Shown here: piece after piece, positions 7,017 to 17,031 of the stretch | How positions within the stretch are numbered: the first letter of the stretch is position 1 | Layout of the letters: the number at the start of each line of letters is the position of its first letter | Source: Sphingomonas flavalba | GTDB lineage: Bacteria; Pseudomonadota; Alphaproteobacteria; Sphingomonadales; Sphingomonadaceae | Direction: 5' to 3' | Assembly: GCF_004796535.1 (NCBI RefSeq) | Contig: NZ_SPHY01000019.1 | Location: 1-37,254 of the forward strand | Length of the DNA stretch: 37,254 nucleotides | The notes under the pieces: model-generated | Seen by the model: the letters and a program-made list of their open reading frames with translations, nothing else | Databases searched by the model: none | What the model was told of the DNA's origin: nothing | Position numbers and translations under genes: made by a program

Positions 7017-8833
7017 TCGCTCTCCATCGCGTGCAACAGGGGGGAAGCACCGTGCTCGGCATCGTCGCAGCCGGTGCGGAACAGGGCGAACAGCTCGCGG
7101 CCGGTGCCGGGCGCCGGCTTCGGCCGCACCGCCGGCGGCCGCGCGGCGAGGGCCACGCCAACCGCGTCGATCGTCCCTGCCACCGCGTCGACGCGGATGA
7201 TGTCGCCGTCGGCGATGCGCGAGACCGGCCCGCCATGCAGCGCCTCCGGGTATAAATGGATCGCCGCCGGCACCTTGCCGGACGCGCCGGACATCCGCCC
7301 GTCGGTGACGAGGGCGACGCGAAAGCCCCGGTCCTGCAGCACGCCGAGCGACGGCGTCAGCTTGTGCAGTTCCGGCATGCCGTTCGCCGCCGGCCCCTGA
7401 AAGCGGACGACGACCACCACGTCGCGTTCCAGCTCGCCGGCCTTGAACGCGGCGATCACCGCGTCCTGATCGGCGAACACCCGCGCCGGCGCCTCGATCA
7501 CCCAGCGATCCTCGGCGACCGCGCTGGTCTTGATCACCGCGCGGCCAAGATTGCCCTGGAGCAGCCGCATCCCGCCGGTCGGCTGGAACGGCGCGGATGC
7601 CGGGCGCAGCATCGCCTCGTCGCGGCTGGTCTCGACCGCTGGCGCCCAGGCCAGCGCGTCGCCGTCGAGCGTCGGTTCGCTGCGCCATGCGTCCAGCCCG
7701 CCGGGCCAGGCGGTCAATATGTCGCCGTGGAGCAGCCCGGCGTCGAGCAGTTCGCGCACGACGAAGGCCATGCCCCCGGCGCGGTGGAAATCGTTCACGT
7801 CGCCCTGGCCGTTCGGGTAGACGCGGGCGAGCAGCGGCACCGCTTCCGACAGCGCCTCCAGATCGGCCCAGTCGATGACGATGCCGGCGGCGCGGGCGAT
7901 GGCGGGCAGGTGGATCGCGTGGTTGGTCGACCCGCCGGTCGCCATCAGCCCGACAGCGGCGTTGACGATCGCGCGCTCGTCGATCATCCGGCCGAGCGGG
8001 CGGTAATCGTTGCCCCTCCAGCCGATCTCGGTGATCCGGTGGATCGCCGCGCGGGTCAGTTCCTGGCGCAGCTTGGTGCCGGGGTTGACGAAGGCGGCGT
8101 TGGGCGCGTGCAGGCCCATCACCTCCATCATCATCTGGTTGGAATTGGCGGTGCCGTAGAAGGTGCAGGTGCCGGGGCTGTGATAACTCGCCGCCTCCGC
8201 GTCGAGCAGTTCGTCGCGGCCGATCTTGCCTTCGGCGTAAAGCTGGCGGACGCGCGCCTTCTCCTTGTTGGGCAGGCCGGACGGCATCGGCCCGCCGGGG
8301 ATCAGCATCGCCGGGACATGGCCGAAACGCAGCGCGCCGATCAGCAGGCCGGGGACGATCTTGTCGCAGATGCCGAGCAGGGCCACGCCCTCGAACATCG
8401 CGTGGCTCAGCGCGACGCTGGTCGCGAGGGCAATCGTGTCGCGGCTGAACAGCGACAGTTCCATGCCCGCCTGGCCCTGGGTCACGCCGTCGCACATCGC
8501 CGGCACGCCGCCCGCCACCTGCGCCGTCGCGCCCTTCTCGCGGGCAAAGACCTTTATCAGCTCCGGGTAGCGGCCATAGGGCTGATGCGCCGACAGCATG
8601 TCGTTGTAGGCGGTGACGATGCCGATGTTCATCGCCGCGCCGTCGCGGATCGCCGGCTTGTCCTCCCCGGCGGCGGCAAAGGCATGGGCGAGGTTGCCGC
8701 AACTCAGCACGCCGCGGTTGGTGCCATGGTCGCGCTGCGCCGCGATCATATCCAGATAGGCGGCGCGACCGGCCTTGCTGCGGCTGATGACCCGGTCGGT
8801 GACGCGGGCGACGGCTGGATCGAGGCGGCTCAT
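7013..8833 (-). CDS. edd: 6-phosphogluconate dehydratase
   Basis: 606 aa, normal length for Edd. It converts 6-phosphogluconate to KDPG. The IlvD/Edd fold is clear: [59 protein letters not shown] and [10 protein letters not shown] are conserved blocks, with cysteines expected to hold a [4Fe-4S] cluster. The start is ATG 8833 with GGGAG about 9 nt upstream. It lies 42 bp behind zwf and overlaps eda by the ATGA arrangement. No 6-phosphogluconolactonase gene sits between zwf and edd. Confidence 0.96.
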   Translation of the reverse strand: MSRLDPAVARVTDRVISRSKAGRAAYLDMIAAQRDHGTNRGVLSCGNLAHAFAAAGEDKPAIRDGAAMNIGIVTAYNDMLSAHQPYGRYPELIKVFAREKGATAQVAGGVPAMCDGVTQGQAGMELSLFSRDTIALATSVALSHAMFEGVALLGICDKIVPGLLIGALRFGHVPAMLIPGGPMPSGLPNKEKARVRQLYAEGKIGRDELLDAEAASYHSPGTCTFYGTANSNQMMMEVMGLHAPNAAFVNPGTKLRQELTRAAIHRITEIGWRGNDYRPLGRMIDERAIVNAAVGLMATGGSTNHAIHLPAIARAAGIVIDWADLEALSEAVPLLARVYPNGQGDVNDFHRAGGMAFVVRELLDAGLLHGDILTAWPGGLDAWRSEPTLDGDALAWAPAVETSRDEAMLRPASAPFQPTGGMRLLQGNLGRAVIKTSAVAEDRWVIEAPARVFADQDAVIAAFKAGELERDVVVVVRFQGPAANGMPELHKLTPSLGVLQDRGFRVALVTDGRMSGASGKVPAAIHLYPEALHGGPVSRIADGDIIRVDAVAGTIDAVGVALAARPPAVRPKPAPGTGRELFALFRTGCDDAEHGASPLLHAMESE

Positions 8834-8875
8834 CTCATCATGCTCCCGGCCGCGTCGCGGCCTGTACTGTCAACG

Positions 8876-10342
8876 TCAGTCATGCCAGCTTGCTCCATCG
8901 CGCTCGATCAGCGCGATCGCGGCGCTCGGGCCCCATGTGCCGGCGGTATAGTGCCGCGTCTCCACCTGCGCCCCGGCCCAGGCGGCATGGATGGAATCGA
9001 TCCAGGCCCAGGCCGCCTCCACCTCGTCGCGGCGGACGAACAGGGTCGGGTCGCCTTCCAGCAGGTCGAGCAGCAGCCGTTCATAGGCGATGCGCCGGCG
9101 CTGCCCGGCGGCGCTGGTCGACAGCGATACGTCCAGCGCGACCTCCCGCAGCTCGATGCCGTGGCGGTCGAGCCCCGGCTGCTTCGCCATCACCAGCAGG
9201 CGGATATTCTCCTCCGGCTGGATGCTGATGATCATCGTGTTCGGCCGCAAGGCGGCGGGCTTGCCATTGCCGGAAAAGATCGAATGCGGCACCGGCCGGA
9301 ACTGGACGAGGATCTCGGACCGGCGCTCCGGCATCCGCTTGCCGGTCCGCAGGTAGAAGGGCACGTTCTTCCACCGCCAGTTGTCGATGAACGCCTTGAC
9401 CGCGACGAATGTCTCGGTGGCGGACTCTTTGCCCAGCTCGTCGGCATAGCCCTTGACCGGCTGGCCGCCGACGGCGCCGGCGTCGTACTGGCCGCGCACG
9501 CTGTGGCGCTGGGCATCGGCATCGTCCATCGGCCGCAGCGAGCGCAGCACCTTGACCTTCTCGTCGCGCACCGACGCCGGGCTCATCGACGCCGGCGGCT
9601 CCATCGCAACCAGCGCCAGCAATTGCAGCATATGGTTCTGGACCATGTCCTTCAGCGCGCCGACGCCGTCGTAATAGGACACCCGGCCTTCCAGCCCGAC
9701 GGTCTCGGCGACGGTAATCTGGACATGCTCGATCGCACCGGCGTTCCACAGCGGCTCGAACAGCATGTTGCCGAAACGCAGGACCAGCAGGTTCTGCACC
9801 GTTTCCTTGCCGAGGTAATGGTCGACGCGGAACACATCGTCCTCGGCGAACACCGCGTTGACCCCGTCGTTCACCGCGCGCGACGACGCCAGATCTTGGC
9901 CGATCGGCTTTTCCATCGCGATGCGGACATTGGCGCCGGCCAGCCCGGCCTCGCCCAGCCCCTTGGCGACCGGGGCGAACAGCGACGGCGGCGTCGACAG
10001 GTAGACGGCGACGCCCTTGTCGCGCGCCGGGCCGACCATCTCCGCCAGCCGGGCGAAATCCTCGGCCTTGCCGACGCTGACCGGGCAATAGCGCACCCGC
10101 GCCAGGAACGCGTCGGCGGACTCCGCGTCGTAGCGGCCTTCGCCCAGGAATCCGGGCAGGCTCTTGGCGATGTCGGCACGAAACGCCGCGTCGGTCATTA
10201 CGCTTCGCCCGGATGCGATGATCGCGATGTCGTCGGGCAGCAGCCGGTCGGCGAACAGGTTGTAGAGCGACGGGAACAGCATGCGGTGGGCAAGGTCGCC
10301 GGTGGCACCGAACAGGATAACGGTGTGGAATGTCTCGGCCAA
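8876..10342 (-). CDS. zwf: Glucose-6-phosphate 1-dehydrogenase
   Basis: 488 aa. It oxidises glucose 6-phosphate to 6-phosphogluconolactone and feeds the Entner-Doudoroff genes downstream. The N-terminal Rossmann motif is FGATGDLAHRML. The active-site block RVDHYLGKETVQNLL and the substrate site MEKPIGQDLASS are intact, and the C-terminus has AGTWGPSAA. The start is taken as TTG 10342, which has GGAG 6 nt upstream and gives the usual family length (~490 aa); an in-frame TTG at 10402 would add 20 residues. It is divergent from the aldehyde dehydrogenase gene. Confidence 0.94.
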   Translation of the reverse strand: MAETFHTVILFGATGDLAHRMLFPSLYNLFADRLLPDDIAIIASGRSVMTDAAFRADIAKSLPGFLGEGRYDAESADAFLARVRYCPVSVGKAEDFARLAEMVGPARDKGVAVYLSTPPSLFAPVAKGLGEAGLAGANVRIAMEKPIGQDLASSRAVNDGVNAVFAEDDVFRVDHYLGKETVQNLLVLRFGNMLFEPLWNAGAIEHVQITVAETVGLEGRVSYYDGVGALKDMVQNHMLQLLALVAMEPPASMSPASVRDEKVKVLRSLRPMDDADAQRHSVRGQYDAGAVGGQPVKGYADELGKESATETFVAVKAFIDNWRWKNVPFYLRTGKRMPERRSEILVQFRPVPHSIFSGNGKPAALRPNTMIISIQPEENIRLLVMAKQPGLDRHGIELREVALDVSLSTSAAGQRRRIAYERLLLDLLEGDPTLFVRRDEVEAAWAWIDSIHAAWAGAQVETRHYTAGTWGPSAAIALIERDGASWHD

Positions 10343-10457
10343 GGCGCGCTCCGCAGCAGGGTGGACGGGCGCCGGAGTAGGGCCTTCATTCCCGTTCGAC
10401 AATGGTTGATCTTCGGGGGATAAGTCGATGCGAAACAAACGAGAGGGGGATGCTGCG

Positions 10458-11879
10458 ATGGCCGAAAGCATGGTGGCGGTGCTTGCGGCGCAGCGCGCCG
10501 CCTTCATGGCGGAACTGCCGGTGCCGCTCGCCACGCGCCGCGACCGGATCGCCCGCGCGGTCGCGCTGCTCGTCGATCAGGCGGAGCCGATCGCCGCCGC
10601 GCTCTCCGACGATTTCGGTCACCGCAGCCACGAGCAGTCGCTGATGACCGACGTGATCGGCGCGATCCGCGCGTTGAAGCACGCCGCCCGCCATGTCGGG
10701 CGCTGGGCGCGGCCGGAACGGCGGCGGCTCGATTTTCCGCTCGGCCTGCTCGGTGCGCGGGCATGGATCGATTACCAGCCGAAGGGAGTCGTCGGCATCA
10801 TCGCGCCGTGGAATTTCCCGATCCAGCTTGCCTTCGCGCCGCTCGCCGGGGCGTTCGCCGCCGGCAACCGGGCGATGCTCAAGATGTCGGAATATGTGCC
10901 GGCGACTACCGCGCTGCTCGAACAGGCGGTGCCGCGGTATTTCGCCGAGGACGAACTGGCGGTGTTCGGCGGCGGGCCGGAAGCGGGGCAGGCGTTCGCT
11001 GTGCTGCCGTTCGACCATCTGCTGTTCACCGGCGCAACCGCGATCGGCCGGCACATCCTCCACGCCGCCGCCGACACTCTGACGCCGGTGACGCTGGAAC
11101 TGGGCGGCAAGTCGCCGGCGATCATCGGCCGTTCCGCCGACATCGCCCGCGCGACGGAACGGATTGCGATGGGCAAGCTGCTCAACGCCGGCCAAATCTG
11201 CCTCGCCCCGGATTACCTGCTGGTGCCGGAGGAGGGGGAGGATGCTGTCGTCGCGGGCATCGCCGGGGCGGCGGCGCGGCTCTACCCGACGATGCTCGCC
11301 AACCCGGATTATACGGCGGTGGTCAATGGCCGCCATTTCGACCGGCTGACCGCCTGGGTGGCGGACGCGCGTGCCAAGGGCGCGACGGTGGAGGTGGTCA
11401 ACCCGGCGGGCGAGGATTTCGCCGGGTCGAACGGCACCCGCATGCCGCTCCACATCATCCGCGATGCAACCGATGACATGACGGTGATGCAGCAGGAAAT
11501 ATTCGGCCCCGTCCTGCCGATCCGCCGCTACCGCGCAATCGCCGACGCGATTGCCGAGGTGAACGCCCGGCCGCGCCCGCTCGGCCTTTATTATTTCGGT
11601 GAGGATGCGGGGGAGCGGCAGGCGGTGCTCGACCGGACGATTTCGGGCGGGGTGACGGTGAACGACGTCATATTCCACACCGCGATGGAGGATTTGCCGT
11701 TCGGCGGCATCGGCCCGTCCGGCATGGGCAGTTACCACGGCATCGACGGTTTCCGCGCGTTCAGCCACGCCAAGGCGGTCTACCGCCAGCCGCGCCTCGA
11801 CGTTGCAAAGCTCGCCGGGTTCAAGCCGCCCTACGGCGCCGCCACCCGCCGCGCCATCGCCCGCGAGTTGAAACGCTGA
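10458..11879 (+). CDS. NAD(P)-dependent aldehyde dehydrogenase, coniferyl-aldehyde dehydrogenase type
   Basis: 473 aa. Conserved motifs are PWNFPIQLAFAP, LFTGATAIGRHI, the catalytic Glu in LELGGKSP, and the nucleophilic Cys in NAGQICLAPDY. The short form without the extra N-terminal region and the GQxCxAPDY sequence fit the coniferyl aldehyde / class 3-like branch (CalB, also fatty aldehyde types). The start is ATG 10458, with GGGGG 8 nt upstream; the frame opens at 10428 but that ATG has no site. The gene is divergent from zwf. The true substrate is not determined by sequence; lignin-derived aldehydes or aliphatic aldehydes are both possible. Confidence 0.85.
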   Translation: MAESMVAVLAAQRAAFMAELPVPLATRRDRIARAVALLVDQAEPIAAALSDDFGHRSHEQSLMTDVIGAIRALKHAARHVGRWARPERRRLDFPLGLLGARAWIDYQPKGVVGIIAPWNFPIQLAFAPLAGAFAAGNRAMLKMSEYVPATTALLEQAVPRYFAEDELAVFGGGPEAGQAFAVLPFDHLLFTGATAIGRHILHAAADTLTPVTLELGGKSPAIIGRSADIARATERIAMGKLLNAGQICLAPDYLLVPEEGEDAVVAGIAGAAARLYPTMLANPDYTAVVNGRHFDRLTAWVADARAKGATVEVVNPAGEDFAGSNGTRMPLHIIRDATDDMTVMQQEIFGPVLPIRRYRAIADAIAEVNARPRPLGLYYFGEDAGERQAVLDRTISGGVTVNDVIFHTAMEDLPFGGIGPSGMGSYHGIDGFRAFSHAKAVYRQPRLDVAKLAGFKPPYGAATRRAIARELKR

Positions 11880-11882
11880 CCT

Positions 11883-12884
11883 TTATCGCGCCGCCAGCGC
11901 CCGTTCCCAGGCCAGCGCGTGGCGAACGATGGTGTCCAGATCGTCATGGCGCGGCCGCCACGGCAGGCGGGCGAGGATCGCGCGGTTGTCGGCGACCAGC
12001 ATCGCGCCGTCGCCGGCGCGGCGCGGGCCGATCCGGCGGACAAGGGTGACGCCGGCGACCCGGTCGACCGCGTCCAGCACCTCCAGCACCGAATAGCCCC
12101 GGCCATAGCCGCAATTGACGACGATATTCTCGTCGGGCGCGGCGATCAGCGCCTCCAGCGCCGCGACATGGGCGGCGGCCAGGTCGCTGACATGGATATA
12201 GTCGCGCACCCCGGTGCCGTCCGGCGTCGCATAGTCGGTGCCGAACACCGAAACATGGTCGCGCAGACCGAGCGCCGCCTCGACCGCGATCTTGATCAGG
12301 TGGGTGGCGCCCGCCGTCGATTGGCCGGCGCGCGCCTGCGGGTCGGCGCCGGCGACGTTGAAATAGCGCAGCGCCGCATAGTTGATCGGGTGGGCGGCGG
12401 CGGTGTCGGCCAGCATCGCCTCGGTCATCAGCTTCGACATGCCATAGGGGTTGATCGGCCGCTGCGCCGCGGTCTCGGCGACCGGGCTGCTCTCCGGCGC
12501 GCCATAGGTCGCGGCGGTCGACGAAAAGATGAAATGCCGGACCCCGCCGGTCACCGCGCTTTCCAGCAGCGCCCGGCTGGCGACGGTGTTGTTGCGGTAA
12601 TATTTGAGTGGATCGACGACCGACTCCGGCACGACGATCGACCCGGCGAAATGCAGGATCGCGCCGATGCCGTGCGCCACGATCAGCGGACGGACGACCG
12701 CATCGTCGGCGACGTCGCCCTCGACGAACGGCACGCCTTCCGGCACCGCCCGGCGAAAGCCGGCGCTGAGGTTGTCGAGCACCACCACCGGCCAGCCCGC
12801 GTCGGTCAGCGCCAGCACCGCATGGCTGCCGATATAGCCCGCCCCGCCGGTAACGAGGACGGTGGGGCGCTGGCTGGTCGGCAT
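11883..12884 (-). CDS. galE: UDP-glucose 4-epimerase
   Basis: 333 aa. It interconverts UDP-glucose and UDP-galactose. The N-terminal NAD-binding motif is TGGAGYIGSH, then SSTAATYG and the catalytic YGMSK (YxxxK). RYFNVAGADP and GVRDYIHVSDLA are typical GalE blocks. The start is ATG 12884, with AGGA 7 nt upstream. The stop is 3 bp from the convergent aldehyde dehydrogenase stop. No other galactose genes are adjacent; the product probably supplies polysaccharide precursors. Confidence 0.92.
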   Translation of the reverse strand: MPTSQRPTVLVTGGAGYIGSHAVLALTDAGWPVVVLDNLSAGFRRAVPEGVPFVEGDVADDAVVRPLIVAHGIGAILHFAGSIVVPESVVDPLKYYRNNTVASRALLESAVTGGVRHFIFSSTAATYGAPESSPVAETAAQRPINPYGMSKLMTEAMLADTAAAHPINYAALRYFNVAGADPQARAGQSTAGATHLIKIAVEAALGLRDHVSVFGTDYATPDGTGVRDYIHVSDLAAAHVAALEALIAAPDENIVVNCGYGRGYSVLEVLDAVDRVAGVTLVRRIGPRRAGDGAMLVADNRAILARLPWRPRHDDLDTIVRHALAWERALAAR

Positions 12885-12895
12885 CGGTTTGTCCT

Positions 12896-12933
12896 GAAGA
12901 AAATCTGGACGGGCGATAGCGCCGGCGCCCGTC
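12896..12933 (-). terminator. Rho-independent terminator after the homogentisate operon
   Basis: On the minus strand GACGGGCG (12933-12926) pairs perfectly with CGCCCGTC (12915-12908) around a 10-nt loop, followed by a T-rich tail (CAGATTTTCTTC). It begins 3 nt after the GNAT stop codon and also lies in the galE leader. Confidence 0.75.
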
Positions 12934-12936
12934 AAA

Positions 12937-13419
12937 TCAAAGCGTTCGGTGCATCACCAGCGCATCGACCTCGCCCAGCGCCGGGTGGCGGAACGCGCCC
13001 GGCACGGTGCCGACCGTCGCGAAGCCCAGCGATTGCCACAGCGCTACTGCGCGGCTGTTGCTGGCGACGACGCAGTTGAACTGCATGGCGCGGAATCCCT
13101 TCGCCCGCGCCTCGTCCAGCGAGTGCAGGCACATCGCCCGCGCCACGCCGCGCTCGGTTGCGTCGCCGGCGACGATATAGCCGCAATTGGCGACATGATC
13201 GCCGCCGCCGCGCTGGTTCGGCTGCAAATAATAGGTGCCGACCATCCGCCCGCCGTCGCCGGCGACATAGGCGGTGTGCGGCGCGCCCAGCCAGAAGGCC
13301 AGCGCCTCGTCCCGGCTCCAGTCGCGGGGCAGGGCATAGGTTTCGCCGGCGCGCAGCACCGGTTCGATGATCGCCCAGATGCGGTCCTCGTCCCCGGCCA
13401 TCGCCGGCCGGATCATCAT
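12937..13419 (-). CDS. GNAT family N-acetyltransferase
   Basis: 160 aa single-domain acetyltransferase. GYIVAGDATERGVARAMCLHSLDEARAKGF is the acetyl-CoA-binding A motif region (the usual R/Q-x-x-G-x-G/A pattern is represented by ERGVAR), and NSRAVALWQSLGF is the B motif. The ATG at 13419 overlaps the stop of the fumarylacetoacetate hydrolase gene (ATGA), so it is translationally coupled to the homogentisate genes and is followed by a terminator. The acceptor is unknown. Its presence in the operon suggests a link to aromatic amino-acid breakdown, but this is inference only. Confidence 0.85.
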   Translation of the reverse strand: MMIRPAMAGDEDRIWAIIEPVLRAGETYALPRDWSRDEALAFWLGAPHTAYVAGDGGRMVGTYYLQPNQRGGGDHVANCGYIVAGDATERGVARAMCLHSLDEARAKGFRAMQFNCVVASNSRAVALWQSLGFATVGTVPGAFRHPALGEVDALVMHRTL

Positions 13420-14429
13420 GGCCGTGCTGCCGCCACCGTCTGCTCGATCGTGCCGAACAGCGGGCGGCGGCGCTCGTCCTCCATCCAGATCCGCACCGTG
13501 TCGCCATGGGTCAGGAACGGGGTTGCCGGCTTGCCGGACAGAATGGTCTCCACCGTCCGCACTTCCGCCAGGCAGCTATAACCGACGCCGCCCTCGCCGA
13601 TCGGCTTGCCCGGTCCACCGTCGGCGTCGCGGTTGGACACGGTGCCGGACCCGATGATCGTGCCGGCGCGCAGATTGCGGGTCTTTGCCGCATGGGCGAT
13701 CAGCGTGCCGAAATCGAAGGTCATGTCGACCCCGGCGTCGGCGCGGCCGAGCGGTGCGCCGTTCAGTTCGACCATCAGCGGCCGGTGCAGCCTGCCGTCC
13801 CGCCACCACTCGCCCAGCGCATCCGGCGTCACGAACACCGGCGAAAAGGCGCTGGCCGGCTTCGACTGGAAAAAGCCGAAACCCTTGGCCAGCTCCGCCG
13901 GGATCAGGTTGCGCAGCGACACGTCGTTGGTCAGCCCGATCAGCCGGATCGCCGCCAGCGCCTCGTCACGCCCGCTTCCCTGCGCGACGTCGCCGGTGAC
14001 GACGACCACCTCCGCCTCCAGGTCGCAGCCCCATGCTGCGTCGGCGAGCGGGATCGGGTCGCGCGGCCCCAGGAAATCGTCGGACCCGCCCTGATACATC
14101 AGCGGGTCGGTCCAGAAACTGTCCGGCACCTCCGCCCCGCGCGCCTGGCGGACCAGCGCGACATGGTTGACGTAGGCGGACCCGTCCGCCCACTGATAGG
14201 CCCGGGGCAGCGGCGCCGCCGCCTCGCGCTCGTGAAAGCGTTCGCGCGGGATGCTGCCATGCTCCAGGTCGGTCGACAGGTTGCGCAGCTGCGGCGCGTG
14301 CTGGTCCCAGTCGTCGAGCACCGCCTGCAGGGTCGGGGCGATATGCCCGGCCTCCGCATACCAGGCGAGGTCGCTGGACACGACAACCAGCCGCCCGTCG
14401 CGGCCACCTTTCAGACTGGCTAGCTTCAT
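13416..14429 (-). CDS. fahA: Fumarylacetoacetate hydrolase family protein
   Basis: 337 aa. It is expected to cleave fumarylacetoacetate (or the maleyl form) to fumarate and acetoacetate, the end of tyrosine/phenylalanine catabolism. Metal-binding acidic residues lie in [13 protein letters not shown]; other family blocks are [24 protein letters not shown] and [10 protein letters not shown]. The start at ATG 14429 overlaps the homogentisate dioxygenase stop by four bases (ATGA). The partner maleylacetoacetate isomerase gene is not in the window. Because the FAH superfamily is broad, the activity is assigned mainly from the operon partner. Confidence 0.85.
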   Translation of the reverse strand: MKLASLKGGRDGRLVVVSSDLAWYAEAGHIAPTLQAVLDDWDQHAPQLRNLSTDLEHGSIPRERFHEREAAAPLPRAYQWADGSAYVNHVALVRQARGAEVPDSFWTDPLMYQGGSDDFLGPRDPIPLADAAWGCDLEAEVVVVTGDVAQGSGRDEALAAIRLIGLTNDVSLRNLIPAELAKGFGFFQSKPASAFSPVFVTPDALGEWWRDGRLHRPLMVELNGAPLGRADAGVDMTFDFGTLIAHAAKTRNLRAGTIIGSGTVSNRDADGGPGKPIGEGGVGYSCLAEVRTVETILSGKPATPFLTHGDTVRIWMEDERRRPLFGTIEQTVAAARP

Positions 14430-15724
14430 TGCACCTTCGCCTTTGGAAAACCGCCCCACACCGCGTCGTAATCCGCCTGCCGCTCCGGGCAGGCCAGCGC
14501 GTGCGGCGTCGGCCGGTAGGGCCAGCATGTTTCGACCATGAACGCCATCGTCCCGTCAATCTTGTGCGGTTTCAGCTCCGCCGCACTCGCCGCCTGCCAG
14601 CTTGCGGCATCCGGCCCGTGTCCGGTCATCATGTTGTGGAGCGACAATGCGCCCGGCGCGAAACCGCCCGCCTTGGCGTCATAGGCGCCGTGGATCAGCC
14701 CCATCGCCTCGCTCATCACGTTGCGGTGGAACCAGGGCGGGCGGAACGTGTCCTCCGCCACCATCCAGCGCGGCGGGAAGATGACGAAATCGGCATTGGC
14801 CCGCCCCGCCGTCTGGCTGGGGGAGGTGAGCACGGTGAAGATCGACGGATCGGGATGGTCGAAACTGACCGTGCCGATCGTGTTGAACCGCGCCAGATCA
14901 TATGTGCACGGCGCAAGGTTGCCGTGCCAGGCGACGACGTCGAGCGGCGAATGGTCGAGCGTCGTCACCCATAGCGAGCCCATATATTTCTGGACCAGTT
15001 CGAACGGCTCGTCGCGGTCCTCGAACCAGGCGACCGGGTGCAGGAAATCCCGCGCCGCCGCCAGCCCGTTGGACCCCAGCGGCCCCAGTTCCGGCAGGCG
15101 GAACGGTGCGCCGTGATTCTCCGCGACATAGCCGCGCACCTCGCCATCGGGCAGCAGCGTGCGGAACCGCACGCCGCGCGGCACCAGCGCGATTTCGCCC
15201 GGCGCCACCGCCAGCCGCCCCATCTCGGTCAGCAGCAGCAGCCGGCCGTGCTGCGGAACGAACAGCATTTCGCCGTCGGCGTTCACAAAGGCCCGCGTCG
15301 CCATGTCCCGGTTGGCGGCGTAGACATGAACCGCCACCCCCTCCAGCGCCTCCGGCGGCCGGTTGGCCAGCATCGTCACCATGCCGTCGATCAGGTCGAT
15401 CGGCGTCTCGGGCAGCGGCAGCGGATTCCAGCGCAGCCGGTTGGGCGCCATCGGCCCGTCCGTCGCCCCGGTGGTGAACAGCGCGGCGCCGCCATAGCGG
15501 CGAAACGGCGCATGGTCCGCGCTCGGGCGCAGCCGGTAGAGCCAGCTGCGCCGGTTGTCGGCGCGCGGTACGGTAAAGGCGGTGCCGGAAAGCTGCTCCG
15601 CGTATAACCCGAAGGCGGGGCGCTGCGGGGAATTGCGGCCGATGGGCAGGGCGCCGGCTACCGCCTCGGTCTCGTGATCGCCTGCAAAGCCAGACAGATA
15701 GGCTGGCGTATCCGTGTCTTTCAT
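14426..15724 (-). CDS. hmgA: Homogentisate 1,2-dioxygenase
   Basis: 432 aa, normal for HGD. It opens the homogentisate ring to maleylacetoacetate. The iron ligands lie in the block [18 protein letters not shown] and the following [12 protein letters not shown]. The N-terminus ([23 protein letters not shown]) and [11 protein letters not shown] are typical. The start is ATG 15724 (MKDTDTP), chosen because upstream residues are not family-like, though the ribosome-binding site is weak. It leads the coupled operon hmgA-fahA-GNAT. Confidence 0.94.
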   Translation of the reverse strand: MKDTDTPAYLSGFAGDHETEAVAGALPIGRNSPQRPAFGLYAEQLSGTAFTVPRADNRRSWLYRLRPSADHAPFRRYGGAALFTTGATDGPMAPNRLRWNPLPLPETPIDLIDGMVTMLANRPPEALEGVAVHVYAANRDMATRAFVNADGEMLFVPQHGRLLLLTEMGRLAVAPGEIALVPRGVRFRTLLPDGEVRGYVAENHGAPFRLPELGPLGSNGLAAARDFLHPVAWFEDRDEPFELVQKYMGSLWVTTLDHSPLDVVAWHGNLAPCTYDLARFNTIGTVSFDHPDPSIFTVLTSPSQTAGRANADFVIFPPRWMVAEDTFRPPWFHRNVMSEAMGLIHGAYDAKAGGFAPGALSLHNMMTGHGPDAASWQAASAAELKPHKIDGTMAFMVETCWPYRPTPHALACPERQADYDAVWGGFPKAKVQ

Positions 15725-15946
15725 GCCGCTGTGTGTCGCAGCTTGCCTCCGCCCTGTCCAGATCAGCGGCGGTGGTATTGACGCATACGCAACAAGCCGG
15801 AGTTCGACCGCATCGCACCGTTGTAAGTCAGTGGACAGCCTATGCAATTGAAACTCGAAATCGTGGACGGGTGATCAGCCGCCCGCTCTCTGTGGCACAT
15901 GGGAAACAGCCTGTCAGAAATGGTGCTCCCACAGACTATCTTATAC

Positions 15947-16729
15947 CTAGCGTTTCGTTCTTCGAGCCGTCGAGCTAGGCGCCGCCCATCTTTCCGAGAT
16001 CGCGTCACAGATTTTTTTATAGCGGCGTTTCCGGCTGATCTGTTTCTGGTGCGCCCGTTCAATCATTTGGTGGACGGTCGGATATACGCTCGATCTTGCC
16101 GGAAGGTCCTGCTCGTGAATACCCATATTGTGGAGGGCAGACCGTACACGGCTATAATCCACTGGCACGTTGTTGGAGAGCGAGCGCGAAGCATCATAAA
16201 GCGATTCGGCACGTGCGTATATTCTGGCAGCAATAAAAAGGTTGCTATCGATCATACTTGTTTCGATTCGTAAATGACGGCCTTTATAATTTTTTGCGTC
16301 GCTGATGCGGGAGTTTAATACTTGGATGTCAGAAACGATTGCGGCAAGAATTTTACTGATATAGCCACCTTGTGCGGCCTCTATCATTTGCTCAATCGCC
16401 GAGATTAGATGATCTGGCGAGGGGGGCGGATCAAAGGCGGGCGCGGGCTGATCTCGTTCAGTCCCTTTCAGCCATGGATCGATGGCTTTTAGAGACTGGG
16501 CCACGTCCTTGGCCCACCGATTAACGCCGCTGAGGGTCATCGGAAGTGCCGCTAGCGCGGCGTAGCGCCGCGCATGTGCCCTACCTCGCTCTTGTCGGGC
16601 GCCCTGGAAAATCTGAAAAAGCAAGAGCGGGATGCCGATCAACGCAGCGATCGCTGTCAATCCTCCACTGCGATCGTCAGTGTAAGTCAGCACGGCACGA
16701 AAAAACCCGGGCACGTCAATTTCTAACAA
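15947..16729 (-). CDS. Hypothetical protein with one N-terminal membrane segment
   Basis: 260 aa, not recognised. Residues ~22-41 (LTAIAALIGIPLLLFQIF) form one membrane helix, followed by a basic stretch and a largely alpha-helical cytoplasmic region; the C-terminus is very basic (RKRRYKK, ARRTKR). The start is TTG 16729. Its last upstream base belongs to the target duplication of the adjacent IS1595 element: with the element removed, AGGAAGGA (minus strand, 19312-19305) would lie 7 nt before this TTG, so the insertion has separated the start from its ribosome-binding site. A weak GGGA from the IS end now sits there. The base composition is lower in GC than the flanking metabolic genes, so it may be accessory DNA. 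The product could be little expressed. Confidence 0.6.
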   Translation of the reverse strand: MLEIDVPGFFRAVLTYTDDRSGGLTAIAALIGIPLLLFQIFQGARQERGRAHARRYAALAALPMTLSGVNRWAKDVAQSLKAIDPWLKGTERDQPAPAFDPPPSPDHLISAIEQMIEAAQGGYISKILAAIVSDIQVLNSRISDAKNYKGRHLRIETSMIDSNLFIAARIYARAESLYDASRSLSNNVPVDYSRVRSALHNMGIHEQDLPARSSVYPTVHQMIERAHQKQISRKRRYKKICDAISERWAAPSSTARRTKR

Positions 16730-16736
16730 TATTTTT
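16729..16736. repeat. Target-site duplication, left copy (ATATTTTT)
   Basis: Eight bases directly outside the left inverted repeat, identical to 19297-19304. An 8-bp AT-rich duplication is the hallmark of the IS1595 family. Confidence 0.9.
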
Positions 16737-16766
16737 CCCGTTTATCCCCTTGACCCACGTTAGCCG
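16737..16766 (+). repeat. Left terminal inverted repeat of IS1595 element
   Basis: 30 bp identical to the reverse complement of 19267-19296; it starts CCCGTTTATCCCC and ends GTTAGCCG. Similarity stops abruptly after position 16766. Confidence 0.92.
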
Positions 16767-17031
16767 ATGACCCTTGCCGTCGGTTTTGCATTGTCAGCGT
16801 TTTCAACCTATATGCAGCACAACGGCGCGTCCGGGGTGGAACCGAGCCGCGCCGTTGTTCTTACCCCTTCTGGAAGGGGGCAGGATGGGTGGCGGTCTAG
16901 CGACCGCTAACCCTTAATGTCCGGGCCATGGACCACATGGCGCACCTCCTTTCGGCTAGGGCGACCGACGCGATGCTTTCGAGGGCTACGCGCGTCGGAC
17001 AGGGAAACTGGATGCGGCGGTTGATCATCGA
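16767..17031 (-). other. Hairpin-rich non-coding segment inside the IS1595 element
   Basis: 265 bp without a convincing gene. It contains: an 11-bp stem ACAACGGCGCG/CGCGCCGTTGT (16819-16829 and 16848-16858); CCCCTTC/GAAGGGG (16864-16870 and 16873-16879); CCGACGCG/CGCGTCGG (16965-16972 and 16991-16998); and the start of a 12-bp stem that overlaps the DUF5343 stop. On the minus strand AAAGGAGGTG precedes a 13-codon frame (ATG at about 16940, ends TAG). It could be a structured RNA, a leader/terminator array or transposase-binding sequence; none is proven. Confidence 0.4.

Noticed and set aside
5449-7200. 583-codon plus-strand frame overlapping the L,D-transpeptidase end, prepilin peptidase and eda
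   Set aside because: Different frame from the recognised genes, Arg/Pro-rich and without motifs; it is a shadow frame.
7256-10423. 1055-codon open frame on the plus strand opposite edd and zwf
   Set aside because: It is an antisense shadow of two well-supported genes caused by high GC at third positions; its translation is low-complexity (H, R, D, Q, V, A-rich) without domains.
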